Shown here: positions 21,690 through 33,518 of the stretch, in pieces | How the letters are laid out: every line of letters begins with the position of its first letter | How positions within the stretch are numbered: position 1 is the first letter of the stretch | Origin: Pezicula radicicola | Taxonomy: Eukaryota; Ascomycota; Leotiomycetes; Helotiales; Dermateaceae | Assembly (NCBI GenBank): GCA_003008705.1 | Contig: PDUO01000103.1 | Location: forward strand, 47,051-111,050 | DNA length: 64,000 nucleotides | Reading direction: 5' to 3' | Notes under the pieces: model-generated | Database searches by the model: none | What the model was told of the DNA's origin: nothing | Seen by the model: the letters and a program-made list of their open reading frames with translations, nothing else | Translations under genes and position numbers: made by a program

Positions 21690-23435
21690 AGCAGAATCTT
21701 GACGAAGTATAGGTTAGTTCCGGCGTAAAAAAAGAGAGACGATGCGTTTAAAGCGCGTGTAGAACAATAAAAAGGACGAACAGCGGCTGACTGGTAGGAA
21801 ATGTCGAGTTAACGCGATAGTTGAAAGTATAAATAAAAAACAAATGACTGAGAAGATGATAAATACCAAGACCGGTACGGTCTAACTACAGAGTACAAAG
21901 CTTTTTTACTCAGGATATTCGCACACAGTGAAATTATTACGCTTGTTGAATTGATCTCAGTAACAGGGACTAAGTATTACTATGGTTAGGCGAGGGTTAT
22001 ATTATCACTCTAAAGCTTGCTCGTTTGACCCTTGCAGGTGAGCTGTTCCATTTCCAAGAAGGTACTGTAGGTGTAAGAAGGTGAAAAAGATCAAAAACTT
22101 TTGAGGGGGACATGCCTAGTATATCGTTTTGATCGGAGATAAGCTTGCTTTTAGTCGGCCAAGGATTTATGTGGATCAATATGCACGTCGTTAAAGTAGA
22201 TTGACGCCACAGGTAGCATCTTTGCCATTGATTGGGTCAATTCATGCCAAGATTCCACGGCCGCAGTATTACTCTCCGTGACGGCGACGTCTATCCCGAG
22301 TCCCGTGGTCTTAAAGGTGTTGTTCTTAATATGGTCTGGTCGAGAACCATGAGATGGCTGTTTGATTGGCCAAATCTATGTAAGGATCGTCCCGAAGGAG
22401 CCACTTTCGCAATTCTTAAGCGAGAAAAGGTACGAGTACGAAAGGAGGTCGTTAGGTTGGAGGAGCTCCGAAGGTGGCGAACGATGAGCAATGTGATGCA
22501 GGAAAACTAATACAAGAAACGCATAGCTTCCTGCTTTGGAATCGATAGGGGAAGACTGGGAGCTCTCAGGTGTCAAGTCGCTAGGCTATATCCATATTCT
22601 TAGTTATAATCAGTCTAGAGAATAAGTTATACCTTAGCTTGTTCCTCTCTATTTTTCTATTTACTAATAATATAATATCTAGAGATAATACAATCGTTAA
22701 AGAATTTAGAAACAGAAAATTAGTTTTAAAAAGTATAGTACGCCTAAGTCGTTGTTCGAATAACCCTAATATTGCGATCTGCGTTACCTTTTGTTTATTT
22801 GACGTTTAGTATTGCTCGCTTAATTTTTAACGCAATTTTTGTTAATACATGCAGTTGGATCGCGTCCCTAAATTTATTTTCTTGATTTTAGCAAGTATGA
22901 ATTTGGGAAAGGGCATGGAACAGCAACAAGACTTAAATTCGTTTATTATTTTTCTTGATAACTAAGACTAGAAAGTATGGCTAAGACGACATTGCTAGAA
23001 GATGTGTAGAATAAAGTTTCGAGGGAAGAAAGCCAAGTTGTATATAGAGCTTTTGATTCACCTCACCCTGAATTCATATTGTGGTTTACGTACAGTCCGT
23101 ATAAGGACAACGTTCAGGAGGTACTAGCGCTTCTTCCTCGCCGCAGATACAGTGGACCTTGACACATATTTCTTGTTCTTCTTGCTATCTCTCGGTCTAT
23201 CTAATCATGTCACTCTGCTCCCTTCGCCATCTCTTCTCTTCTCTTCTCTTCTGTTCTTCAATTCTTGCTTTATAACCTTAACATCCCATCACAAATTGCC
23301 TTCGGGATCGACAAACTATCTAGGTTTTGTCATAACCCGGTTATCCCTTCTCAACTCCTCTGGTCCCCTCTCCCGTACCACCTAGAGCAGACATCCGCTC
23401 CCGACAATTAACACTAGTGCATCTGCTATGCACTC
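21690..23435. other. intergenic stretch
   Basis: Contains the SNG1-family promoter and an AT-rich patch at about 22605-22745. A 92-codon frame at 22232-22510 has no relatives I know. A CTTCT-type pyrimidine repeat lies at about 23228-23252. No gene supported. Confidence 0.4.
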
Positions 23436-23770
23436 TTAGTTCCTGACTAGGCCGTTTAGGTGGCGCTGCTGTAATGCCGTGATGATGGTGAGAGTCGCGA
23501 CGAGCCAGATGAGGATATTGATGCTAAACCATACAGCAGAGGGGTTCATTTGAAGAAGCTCGATCTGCGATGAGACGGTGGTAACGGCGGTGTGATTCGT
23601 GTCCAAGATCGGATGGAGATCATCTTGATAACTAGAACCCCATAATGGTACCAGATATGCTGGTAACTTGGTTTGATCTTCTAATAGGCCCAACTCCCCG
23701 TTTTCATTGAGACGATGCTGCTGATATTGTGCTGGAAGGTTAGAAAGGTCTTTTTGCGTGACTGGTTATT
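23436..23770 (-). pseudogene. orphan C-terminal exon of a membrane protein
   Basis: About 108 codons read cleanly from an acceptor-like ACCAG near 23771 to a stop at 23436. The peptide begins near QKDLSNLPAQYQQHRLNENG and ends with a single strong membrane helix (VWFSINILIWLVATLTIITA) and a short tail (LQQRHLNGLVRN). This resembles the C-terminus of a multi-pass fungal protein. Upstream, an in-frame TAA at about 23775 closes the frame, and no matching 5' exon is visible up to 24300. It may be a gene fragment left by decay, or the last exon of a gene I cannot assemble. Confidence 0.4.
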
Positions 23771-25000
23771 CGTGTCCAGCAGGGCTGTAGGGTGGGGTTT
23801 TTGCTAGAGAATACAATGAAATCGAAGTTAGACCTTCATCTAATCTGCGCAAATTGAAACTACTATCATGCAGGTTAGGGTGGCCGATTTTGTACAAGAA
23901 AAAATCAACACCTACAAGCAAGATAGATGACGGATACTGTTAGCTCGCTTCCTTCGCAGGTGAGATGTAGCTACTTGGTAGATTCCAGCATTCGACAGTC
24001 CCAGCAATAAACACCGGGTCGAAATATCAGTCATCAAGACCTAGCTGACGAAGAAGCCACTCAAACCTTTCTCAAAAGCTCCAAAACACCAAAGATAGAA
24101 AATCTTTCCTGACTTAGGAGGAACTTAGTCTTAGAATCCGAGCGAAAGAACTTAAATCGCAAGGATATTTTAGCAGGGCTCCTGGCCACGGTCAAAGGTG
24201 CGAATAATGTAGGCCTTGCCGAAGTCTTTCGGGATCTACTACTGGAGAAGAGAATGGACATCAATAATTTTCGCAAGAAAAAAAAAGACGTTAGAAGAAA
24301 CTCAAAGGGCGTAGGTCAGGGGTACATGATTACTGTACAACGTCTCGGCTGTGGTGTGCTGATTAACTGCAGATACAGGGGCTTACAAAAAAGTTAACCC
24401 TTCCCTTGTACGAAGGTATACTAGCCAACACTCGGGTCACATGGACGTGCATTAAGTTGTCGATCAAACGAAGCAGTTCTAACCAATAAACTTCCTGTGT
24501 TTGCCTTCGAGACGCGTTAAGCGGTGGTAGACGAGCAGAGTGTCAAACCCTTGGTCTAGTGGCTAATATACACAAGGAAAGGGATAGGACTCGGCTAGCG
24601 ACTTCCACGCCCTGTAGCCCACGCTAAGCTTTTATTTCTCCGGCATTATCTATCCGTAGACAAATCCCACGCCCTTTTGTCACTTATTTCTTACATTTCG
24701 TCATTGTATACAGAAAGTGAAAGACTCGCACGCCTTTTATAGGTTATTAAACCTCTCTATTAGAAATGGTGCTTACAAATAGGCCTTGGGCACCGGAACA
24801 TTCGGAAGGTCTATTTAGTCTTATTATATGTGCTGTGGGAACCCCACATCTGAATAGCTTCAATCCAGTCAATTATTCCTGACACTTTCAAAAACAACGC
24901 AAAGGACAACTCTTCTAATTTTCTTTAAAGTATCTACCCATTACGAATTAGCACTTTGAGTTCATTCTTGCAACAAGGGATATTTATTATACTGTACATC
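23771..25000. other. intergenic stretch
   Basis: No gene supported. A 71-codon minus-strand frame at 24061-24276 is unassigned. A tRNA-like sequence near 24551-24565 was examined and rejected. The last 100 bases are the promoter region of the quinone reductase-like gene. Confidence 0.4.
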
Positions 25001-25984
25001 ATGTCTGCAACAATGGATGCCATTGTAATCGGGAAGTTTGGTGGACCCGAAGTTCTCGAATACAAAAAGGTCCCCAAGCCAACTCCCCAGAATGGCCAAG
25101 CTCTAATTCGAGTGAAAGCTTTCGGGGTCAATCATGCCGAGATGCACATGCGCCGAGGGGAATGGGACGAATGGAATCCGATTTCAGGACTCGAGTGCGT
25201 GGGAATTGTCGAAGAATGTCCCGGTGGCGAGGTTCAAGTCGGACATAAAGCTATCGGAGTGATGGGCGGTATGGGCAGGGACCGACCTGGCGGGTACGGC
25301 GAATTTGTAAATGTACCAGTATCTAATGTTGCTCCAATTGAGACGAACCTACCTTGGGAGCAACTTGCTGCTATTCCCGAGGTTTACAGCACAGCCTGGT
25401 CATGCCTCTTCACCATATTGGACCTGCAACGTGGTGAGAGGTTGCTGATCCGCGGAGCTACCTCGACAGTCGGTCAGGCAGCGCTCAATCTGGCAGTTCA
25501 TGCTGGTGCAATAGTTACGGCAACTACGAGACGGGACGAACGATTCGAAATGCTGAAGAAAATGGGGGCGGCAGATGTTAAGCACGAACAGCTGGACCTT
25601 GGCAAACAATTCGAACAACGGCCCCGATTCGACAAGACCTTGAATCTCATTGGCAACCGCGTACTCTTGGAGTCGATCAGTCTTACCCGCCCAGGCGGCC
25701 GCATGTTGCAAGCTGGATGGCTCGGAGGGTTGGCGCCAGTGGTTGATTTCAATCCGATGGTCGAGATGGAATCGGGGGTGCATTTCAGCTTGTTTCATAG
25801 TAAAGTACTTGGCAATCCAGACTTTCCACTATCTGGGATACCACTGCAGGATATTGTGCGAAATATTGAGAATGGCGAGTGGGATGCTAAGCCCACACAC
25901 GTCTTTCAGTACGAGGACATCCACAACGCGCACAAGATGTTGGATTCGCATGAAGCTGGTGGCAAGATTGTTGTGAAGCACTAG
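25001..25984 (+). CDS. zinc-independent medium-chain dehydrogenase (quinone oxidoreductase-like)
   Basis: A single 327-residue exon. ATG at 25001 is chosen; an in-frame ATG at 25013 is the alternative, and the longer upstream frame begins without an ATG. The N-terminal GroES-like half contains FGGPEVLEYKKVPKP and VKAFGVNHAEMHMRRG, typical of NADPH:quinone oxidoreductases. The Rossmann half has LLIRGATSTVGQAALNLAV (residues about 145-165) with the nucleotide-binding glycine pattern. Cysteines expected for catalytic and structural zinc are absent, as usual in this subfamily. It probably reduces quinones or enones with NADPH in the cytosol; substrate is unknown. Length is normal. Confidence 0.85.
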   Translation: MSATMDAIVIGKFGGPEVLEYKKVPKPTPQNGQALIRVKAFGVNHAEMHMRRGEWDEWNPISGLECVGIVEECPGGEVQVGHKAIGVMGGMGRDRPGGYGEFVNVPVSNVAPIETNLPWEQLAAIPEVYSTAWSCLFTILDLQRGERLLIRGATSTVGQAALNLAVHAGAIVTATTRRDERFEMLKKMGAADVKHEQLDLGKQFEQRPRFDKTLNLIGNRVLLESISLTRPGGRMLQAGWLGGLAPVVDFNPMVEMESGVHFSLFHSKVLGNPDFPLSGIPLQDIVRNIENGEWDAKPTHVFQYEDIHNAHKMLDSHEAGGKIVVKH

Positions 25985-28755
25985 CACAACCTCGCCTATA
26001 TATTAGACATAGTAATTTATCATAATATTAGGCGTCATTACTGTCCACAGTCAAGTGATGATCTTGATATGAAGCAACAACAACTACAAATTTCGTGGTA
26101 AATACTCCAAATATTCCCTTAAAAGGGGCAGAGAAACTCGAACCAGACATTGCAAAGTATAAAACTCATATAACTTACTATATAACTCATTATAATTTCT
26201 TTAACTCCGTATTGTATCCCATACACCGTTCGTAATCCGTACAGGGCAATTTCACATCAAACAAAGTGATATAGGTAAGGCTTTCAATCGCAGAGAGGCT
26301 AGCCTCGCTTAGTGTATGTCTTATTAATCTGTAAGTGTAGGGCGCCTAAGTCATGTAAGGGACATCATTATTCTATATTTATGCGTTGACGACGCAAAGA
26401 TTACCAAGGTAAAATCTTAATCCTACTTATAATCCTTGAGTGAAGGCAAAATCAATTAGTTTTAAAATTCAGTTGCAATATTTGATTGCTACGGTGTACG
26501 AGATACTGCCTTTAAATTACTCCTCAAAACTAAACACAGCTTTAGAACACAGTTCTATCTCGATGTTCTGTTTTACCTGGGAGATTTACATTCTGGGTTT
26601 GCTACATATGCGCGCGCCTGGTTCAATACGAGCAAATCAGAAAATTTGTTTTGTTAAAACTTGCACCTCAACACTATATTGGGGCCCAAAAAGGTCACTT
26701 CGTTTTCAGCCACATTATTGGGGCTACATGGCCAAACACATTCGACACAATGTAATCCCCCGCATCCTTCGATGTGCGTAATAAATCAAGAATGCCCCAC
26801 ATTCTGATGTCTTTCATTCTGGCTCGTCACAATAATTCACAATGTTCAAGAAGTTTGAAGGCGATGTCTGGTACGGTTATATTCAGTGGCTAAACGTGAT
26901 TGACGCAATAAACAACTATACTATACCATCCTAGCAGACAGTGCATCGAGATAGGGAATTCATGATAGAACTTGTTGGGGTCAACTAGACTGTGCGTTGA
27001 CGGCTGTTGATCCATCTCAGCAAGCTCAATATTCAAGTGCCGCTACAACTCTTGGGCTGGTACGTCGCGAACCCCCTTTAGAACATCGGATCATGCTGAT
27101 GATTTCTTCAGTTGCCCACAGTACTGTCAATGATGGCAACATCGACTAATGACCTCCTGATTCACCATCACTACCCACTCTTAGCCCTCTTGCTCGCACT
27201 CTGCAATCAATCGACCATCTTGTCCGGTCTGAGCTCAGTACAGCGTCCCAATTATGTATAGTACGCTCAGGACATGCTGCACTCTGAGCGTTCCCCGGAA
27301 CTTTGCACAATGATTGACAAGTTCTTTCCCTTTCGGATTTTTGGACCAGGGGGAAAAACCAGGATAGCAGATTTTGTCTACAATCTCGTTCTACATCTCA
27401 CTGCTACTGTAATTGCGTTAATTATGATCTGGCAAGCTTTTTGCTCGGAATGAGGGGTATGATAGTTTTCGCATGCTGGACATGGCACGAACCATTTACT
27501 TGGGTGGGAGTAGGCAGGCTAAACCATCTCATTTCCGCCATCGCGTGGCGACTGTGTCTTGGTCCCATCAACTCGTCAAAATCAGGGTTGAGGTGCATTG
27601 GAGTGTCTCTCGCTCGGGCGGAGATTTGTTACTTGCGCATCCTCATATTGCGCAGTTCTTTGATATTTTCTTCCAAGTTCTTAGCTTGATGAATTACGGT
27701 TATGGTACCGTTATGTTAAGTGGTACGAGTTTCGTGAGTCCTGAAAACGGGCTTGCGGTCTTTTGTTTGATGGGCTTTGCCAGTATGAATTCGAACTTAC
27801 TAGCTATATAGATTGTGGAAGTATGGCCTGAGGTACCGGCTGACGAGCGTGGAATTATGATGAGCAATATGAAAAGGAATGAGAGAGAAGATAGTAGGGT
27901 CAAACTGTAAGGGGTTCAAGATAGAGAGGCGCCCGAGACGTGACGCAAAGGATGTCTAGGATCAAAAGTTGGAGTTCTAAAATATTAACATTGTATGGCA
28001 AGAGGTGGAATCACTGATGCTAGTTCATGAGACTATCTGAGAATTTAAAGGGTTTCTTTTAGCTTTGCGTTATGGCAATTACCGTGGCTATGAATTATAG
28101 GTTAGGACTACTGCTGTAAAAATAACTTCAGTCATTTCTGTGTACAATACTTCAGGGGTGAAATGAATTTCTGTAATTTTGCTTTATTCTGTCTTGCAAT
28201 TGCTTTAAAATTATTCATTTTCGAGAAATACTTTTCTAAAAATGTTCTGCTGATGAAGTATAGCAGTTTCTGACCTCCTATTTTAGTCCTAAGCGAGGAG
28301 GTTAAGCGACGATACACAATAAACGCATTACTTTCTTCTTTTCAAAGCCTTAAAAAGTCCGGATGAATTTTGACAAACTAATTGAAGCAATTTTTTATTT
28401 TGATAAAGTCAAAGTGGAAGCAAACATGTTGGTCTTAGGATAAGGTTATCGGAGACCTTTATCGAGATCAAAACTACAACAGGAATAGCTCTCAAAATTA
28501 GAATTTAATAACTACTTGTGGTAATTCGGATATCACTTTGGATTTAAGTCATCTGCATTATATTAACCAAACGCGTTGTTGGTCAATTTTTGGGTGTCCA
28601 TTAATATAAAAAATGTGCATTCTATGACTGCGACTGTAATCTGAGCTGTCTAGCCCATAAATAGCTAGCCTTTATTCCATGTAGTATTCCATATATATCT
28701 TTTCTGATACCCAAAATAGTCTAGCTATCTGCACATGAAGCAGCAATTGCCATAT
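25985..28755. other. long intergenic stretch
   Basis: No gene supported. A plus-strand frame at 27473-27811 contains a plausible membrane-like run (SLMNYGYGTVMLSGTSF) and could continue through an AG near 27810, but no family is recognised. 26000-27400 shows no coding signal. 28000-28750 is AT-rich and forms the 3' flank of the agmatinase-like gene. Confidence 0.35.
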
Positions 28756-30171
28756 CTAAGCAACAACAGGAACATCGACCATCACTCCCACTAGACTCCT
28801 CGCCACCTCAGCTGCTGCAATACAGGTCGTCTCACCTGTATTATCATAAGCGGGAGCGACCTCAACAACATCCGCACCAACGACCTTCAACCCAGAGAGG
28901 CCATCAATAATTGCCAGGAGTTCGCGAGTCGACCATCCGCCGGGCTCCGCTGTACCGGTTGCTGGAGCAAAAGCGGGGTCGAGGACGTCGATATCGACAG
29001 AGATATATACATTGCCATCACCGACCCGATTCTTGATCTGGCTGATAATGCCCTTAATACCGATCTCGTCAATATCTCGTGCTTTGATAATCTCAAATCC
29101 GCATTGAACGTCGTTGTTGAGGTCCCGACGCCGTGTTCCTAATGGGGCCCTGATACCGGCGTGGATTGAGCTACTGTTAGATATGAGACCTTCTTCGTGG
29201 GCGATATGTAGGAAGGTCCCGTGGTTCACAGAGCTGGTTTAAAAATGGCAGATATAAGTCTCTAGCAAAAATATCTCTATTCTGCTCCCTTGGGAGTGTA
29301 GAATTTGCGGGAAGACTCACCCATATTCTGATACACCGCCATCTATTTCATTCTTGTTAATAGAGAGTCCGGGAACTTCTCAATGAGTTGTACGACTTAC
29401 CGACTGCGTAGGGATTCCACGTGTCAATGTGGGAGTCAAAGTGGATAACGCTGACCACTCCCCAATGATTAATGGTAGATCGTAGAGCTGCAAGCGTGAT
29501 AGTATGATCACCACCAAGCATAAGGACACGAGGGACTTTTGAAATAGAAGCATTGTTTGCTAGGCGTCCTGATATGATCTAGCCAGTATATGTAAGTATC
29601 GTGGAAAGTGAAGCTTAGATAAGGAAAACAGTTCTTCATAATGGTGCAAGAACTCAATCAAAGACAAAGTAATATTAAAACATACCTTATGAGCCTTGCC
29701 CAGCTGTTTCAAGGCTAAAGTGTTATCAATGAATGTCAAAGGCGCATCTCCACAATCAACAATCTTAGCCCACTCCTCAAATGGATTGCTGTCCGTGTAG
29801 ACATTCCATGAATGAGGCCCACGAATCCGACGAGAGCCATCGCGGATGCCGTGAGGTCCAAAACGTGCGCCGGGGCGATAAGATGTACCAGTGTCGAACG
29901 GTGCTCCAAGAACAGCTATATCATACTTTTCGATCTCATCATCTGTCACGGCCGAGAAGCATGGCACGTGGGGGAGATGTGCGAAGGACGTCAACCCTGC
30001 CATGGAATCTGTGTCCAAGGAAACATCTTCGTCGTCAACAGCAGAATTGTATGGTTTGAGGGGTGCTTGATAATGGCCATGGTTTTTATCGATGGCTGCA
30101 ACCGGTGCGAAGACGATCTCTCGACCAAGGACTAAGGAGATCAGAAACGGGGCAACTATATAGGAACGCAT
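28756..30171 (-). CDS. agmatinase/arginase-family ureohydrolase with signal peptide
   Basis: Four exons (30171-29686, 29578-29401, 29342-29321, 29233-28756) read in phase to 387 residues; exon 3 is only 22 nt. The N-terminus ([19 protein letters not shown]) looks like a signal peptide, so the product is probably secreted or vacuolar. The dinuclear manganese ligands are all present: GGDHT (His187), HFDSHID (Asp210, His212, Asp214), and SVDIDVLDP near the C-terminus, followed by the family signature [12 protein letters not shown]. Upstream, [19 protein letters not shown] is the standard substrate-loop region. These enzymes hydrolyse agmatine or related guanidino compounds to urea and an amine. 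The exact substrate is not decidable from sequence alone. Confidence 0.88.
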
Positions 30172-31117
30172 GGCTTAGTCAAGCACGACGTAGGCGAAGT
30201 TTTACCAAAGAAAGGTAGAAAGTAATCCTGAAGAACTATATGGAAATTTCATATTGAGAGATTAATGCAGGATGAAGTACCTTAGGACAGACGGATCTCG
30301 GCGTAAGTTCGCAATCAAGTCTAACCATAGCGCGGCCGTAGGTAGGACAAGATAAGAGCCGACGACATTACTGGAAATGGCCGTACAATTCTTTCTTCGG
30401 TTAAAAAGATAAGGACGACCATAGTCGAGGAGATGCGACGCGCTCAAAGAGGAAGTTGTAGGAGGTTATCTATTGGACTAATGGTCGGTACTCGCTTATG
30501 CCTATCAATGAGTCAATTCGTACTCCATCATAAGCGAATACCGATGATTAACCCCCCACTGTTGCATGAAGATGGTACATCCTTATTAGGTTTAGTAGAT
30601 AGTAAAGAAGGATTAATCTCTATATGCCTTCTCATAAGCATAATACGGTCACTAGGTATATAACAACGATAGTATGTCTAGGAAGACTAAATACCTGTCT
30701 CTGCTGTTTTGTCAAGTCACTTTGGGTTTCCTTGCTGGTTAACTTCTGCATGACAATCTAAGTGGGACTTCCCAGCATTCATGAATAGGGTGCTTGTATA
30801 TAAGTTTCGTTATCTTTAGTGATATAACGCTTTTTAGCTGTGAAGTATAGAATACGGAGACGGAGATAATCCTATCTAAGAAGGGAAGGATATAGAGTCA
30901 TAGAAAAAATGGTTGTTGACCATTAAAACAGCGCCAATGAATATTTTGCTTGAAATCTCCCAGAAAGCGCGAATCCGAATTAGTGCAAAGCACTTGAAGA
31001 CTCTAGTAGGTTAATCATAATATCTAAACAGAATGATTACTCAACGCAAACGCGAATCCGTAGAAACTCGGATTGTTTGCAAGCCAAACGACCCAGTCGA
31101 AGTAGTACCAAAGCTAC
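30172..31117. other. intergenic stretch
   Basis: Promoter of the agmatinase-like gene and 3' flank of the sugar transporter gene. No additional gene recognised. Confidence 0.45.
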
Positions 31118-33134
31118 TTAAAATTCTGCCTTCGCGGAACCGTCATGCTCTGAACCACGTTCCCCCCTGCATTTAGTGTCCTTAAACTTCCTTGCCGGGA
31201 TCCTCCTCTCGAAGAGCTCATTAAGCTCTGCGTAAGTCCTGCCAGTTACATCTGGAATCCATATATAGATAAGGACACAACAAATGACGCCGATACCAAA
31301 GAACATATAACCGGTCTTGGGTCCGATGGCCTGTAATTCAAGAGGAATGACAATATTAGTGAAGGTCCCAACAATAGCGTTAGCACTCGTGGCTATTGTT
31401 GTTGTTTTAGCACGAAGTCTGGGAGACCCGGACTCTGCAGCGTAGGACCAACTATATACGAATATTTGTTCAGTCAATTGAGTTTATATTTTTTCGATAC
31501 GAATTTGGATCTTACCCGGCAACACCAGGACCGACTGCCGCGGCAGCGTTGAAGATGGCAATGAAAGCAACGAGAGCGGCGCCAGCTGCTGCTGTAGTAT
31601 TACCCTGATCTACGGTGTCGACGATACCGATACCCACTGGAAAATATCTAGTTAGGCTAGCTGATGTAATTATAGTGATCTGCTAGGAAGAACGTACACA
31701 TGGACAGGGTAATGCCAAAAACGCCCCAGAACACCAGGAGCCATCGTCCAACACTCTTCATCTCAATGAGGAAAAAAGCACATATGGCAGCAGCCAGACC
31801 AACACAGGATACGAAGACACTACCAAGAAGTGGATTACTGATTCTGGCTACTGTGAAAAAGTCTAGAGACGAAGGTAAGTCAGTTTACTTCAAAGCTAGT
31901 TTACATGATAATTACCACTTACAGGTGGAGTAAGACGAAATAAGCTGGTTACCGACAAGCTGTTGAGATAGCGAAGGGAAGAGGGCGCAAAAAGTGCGTA
32001 TAAGATTTGGCCCACGGAAGCACTCTAGGTAAGAACCATCTTTCGTGGATTCCTTGCGCTTGAGCTCCATCAACACGGTTTTCTGTAACTCGTCTGTTAT
32101 CCTCCCAATTTCAGCTTCAGACTTATTTGGATATAGGCTCTGTAAGCTTCGTTTGGCATCATTGACTCTATCTTTGAGGATGAGCCAGTACGGAGACTCT
32201 GATACCAGAAGAGCCATAGCGACGAGGGTGACAGTCGGAGCAGCAAGACCAACGTAGAGCGGCACTTTCCATACACGATCGTCGAGAATATCGGAGCCCC
32301 AGGCTTGATTTGCTCCGTAGGTTATCAAGGTGCCAATCAGAGCACCCAGAGAAACTATAGGAAAAATAAGTTCACCGAGACAGCTATGTTCGAAGAAGTG
32401 TAATCCATCACTTACGGTTAAAGCTAAAAAGACCAATGGTAATACCTCTAATCTTGCGAGGTGTAATCTCCGCAACGTATGTTGGAATCACAACCTGCAT
32501 CATCCCAGTCGCCGTACCCATGACAATCTTCGCTCCAGTATAGTCGTTCTTATTCCGAGATAGAATCTCCGCCATGACACCAATATAAACGTTGAAGACC
32601 ATAAGATACATGGCCTTAGTGCGGCCGAACCGATCGGCAAACCAACCAACAAAGAATTGACCAAAGAATTGCCTGAGAGCAGGTCTCCATCATTAGAATA
32701 TAGTGAGAGGAAGGCCATCAGACACGTGTCAGGAAATCACCTACATAAGACCGAAAAGACCTGCCCAAAGCGATAGCGTACTGGCGGCAATTACATATGC
32801 ATTGGTGCTACTATCGTAAGAACCCATTGTTTTGTCGAAGGCTTGAACACCGACTAGTGCACCGAGAAGAACATATTCGAGCCCAAGAATGATACCGTTG
32901 GCCTAGAGGACACCCACTTCTGTTAGCAGGAATAAAATTGTAGGAGACAAGCTAGGCACTAACCTGAACTACAACCATAATGGCGCAAACTTTGATATTT
33001 TCTTTGATGACTTTCCATGGCGCATCTTGTTGAGGGTCGGTGAAGTTGGTACGATTGATAGAGGAGGACTTCCCAAATTCGTCGACATCAGAAGTCTCAG
33101 AATCAAAAGATTTGGTATTAGACTTAAAAGACAT
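31118..33134 (-). CDS. MFS sugar transporter, alpha-glucoside/maltose permease type
   Basis: Seven exons (33134-32964, 32902-32745, 32672-32416, 32354-31923, 31862-31698, 31636-31516, 31451-31118) keep one frame through six introns and give 545 residues. Signatures of the sugar porter family are present: FADRFGRTKAM, a PESPxWL-type SESPYWLILKDR, the loop LQQLVGNQLISSYSTY, and PDVTGRTYAELNELFERRI after the last helix. GRTYAELNELF is characteristic of fungal alpha-glucoside permeases. The cytoplasmic N-terminus is Ser/Asp-rich. About twelve membrane helices are expected. It would import disaccharides with protons at the plasma membrane; substrate is inferred from the motif. The intron-rich structure contrasts with its mostly intron-poor neighbours. 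Confidence 0.88.
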
Positions 33135-33518
33135 AGTTGTGATGAGGAAATGGCTACGGTAAACACTTGGGACAATGTCGATGGAAGAAGGGGTGGTATG
33201 CTCACAGAAGAACTTGTCCCATGGATAGATCCGTCGCTTATTCTAAAAACTTAAGCGAGCGTCCTAAGGTTGAAACTACCGCAACCTTAAGTATTAAACC
33301 GCATGCTGAAACGAGTGTTAGGGGAAATTCTACCCAAATTAATCCGTTCTGTATCATACATCGGTACATCGGCCAACGCGACTCCGCTTTTGCACTTGAA
33401 AAAGCAACATTTGACGTTCGTCGGTGCTTTCGTGGTGATTCTCTCCGACTACTACTCGAGTAGCATAAAGTATTGAAACGTTTATATCATCATCAACACC
33501 TCACTTCATTGTGCCAAA
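33135..33518. promoter_or_regulatory. shared divergent promoter region
   Basis: This 384-bp interval separates the divergent starts of the sugar transporter (minus) and the ThiF/Aos1-like relic (plus). No specific site recognised. Confidence 0.4.

Noticed and set aside
24545..24620. tRNA-like A-box (TGGTCTAGTGGCTAA)
   Set aside because: No matching B-box (GGTTCGANNCC) at the right distance and no acceptor stem pairing was found.
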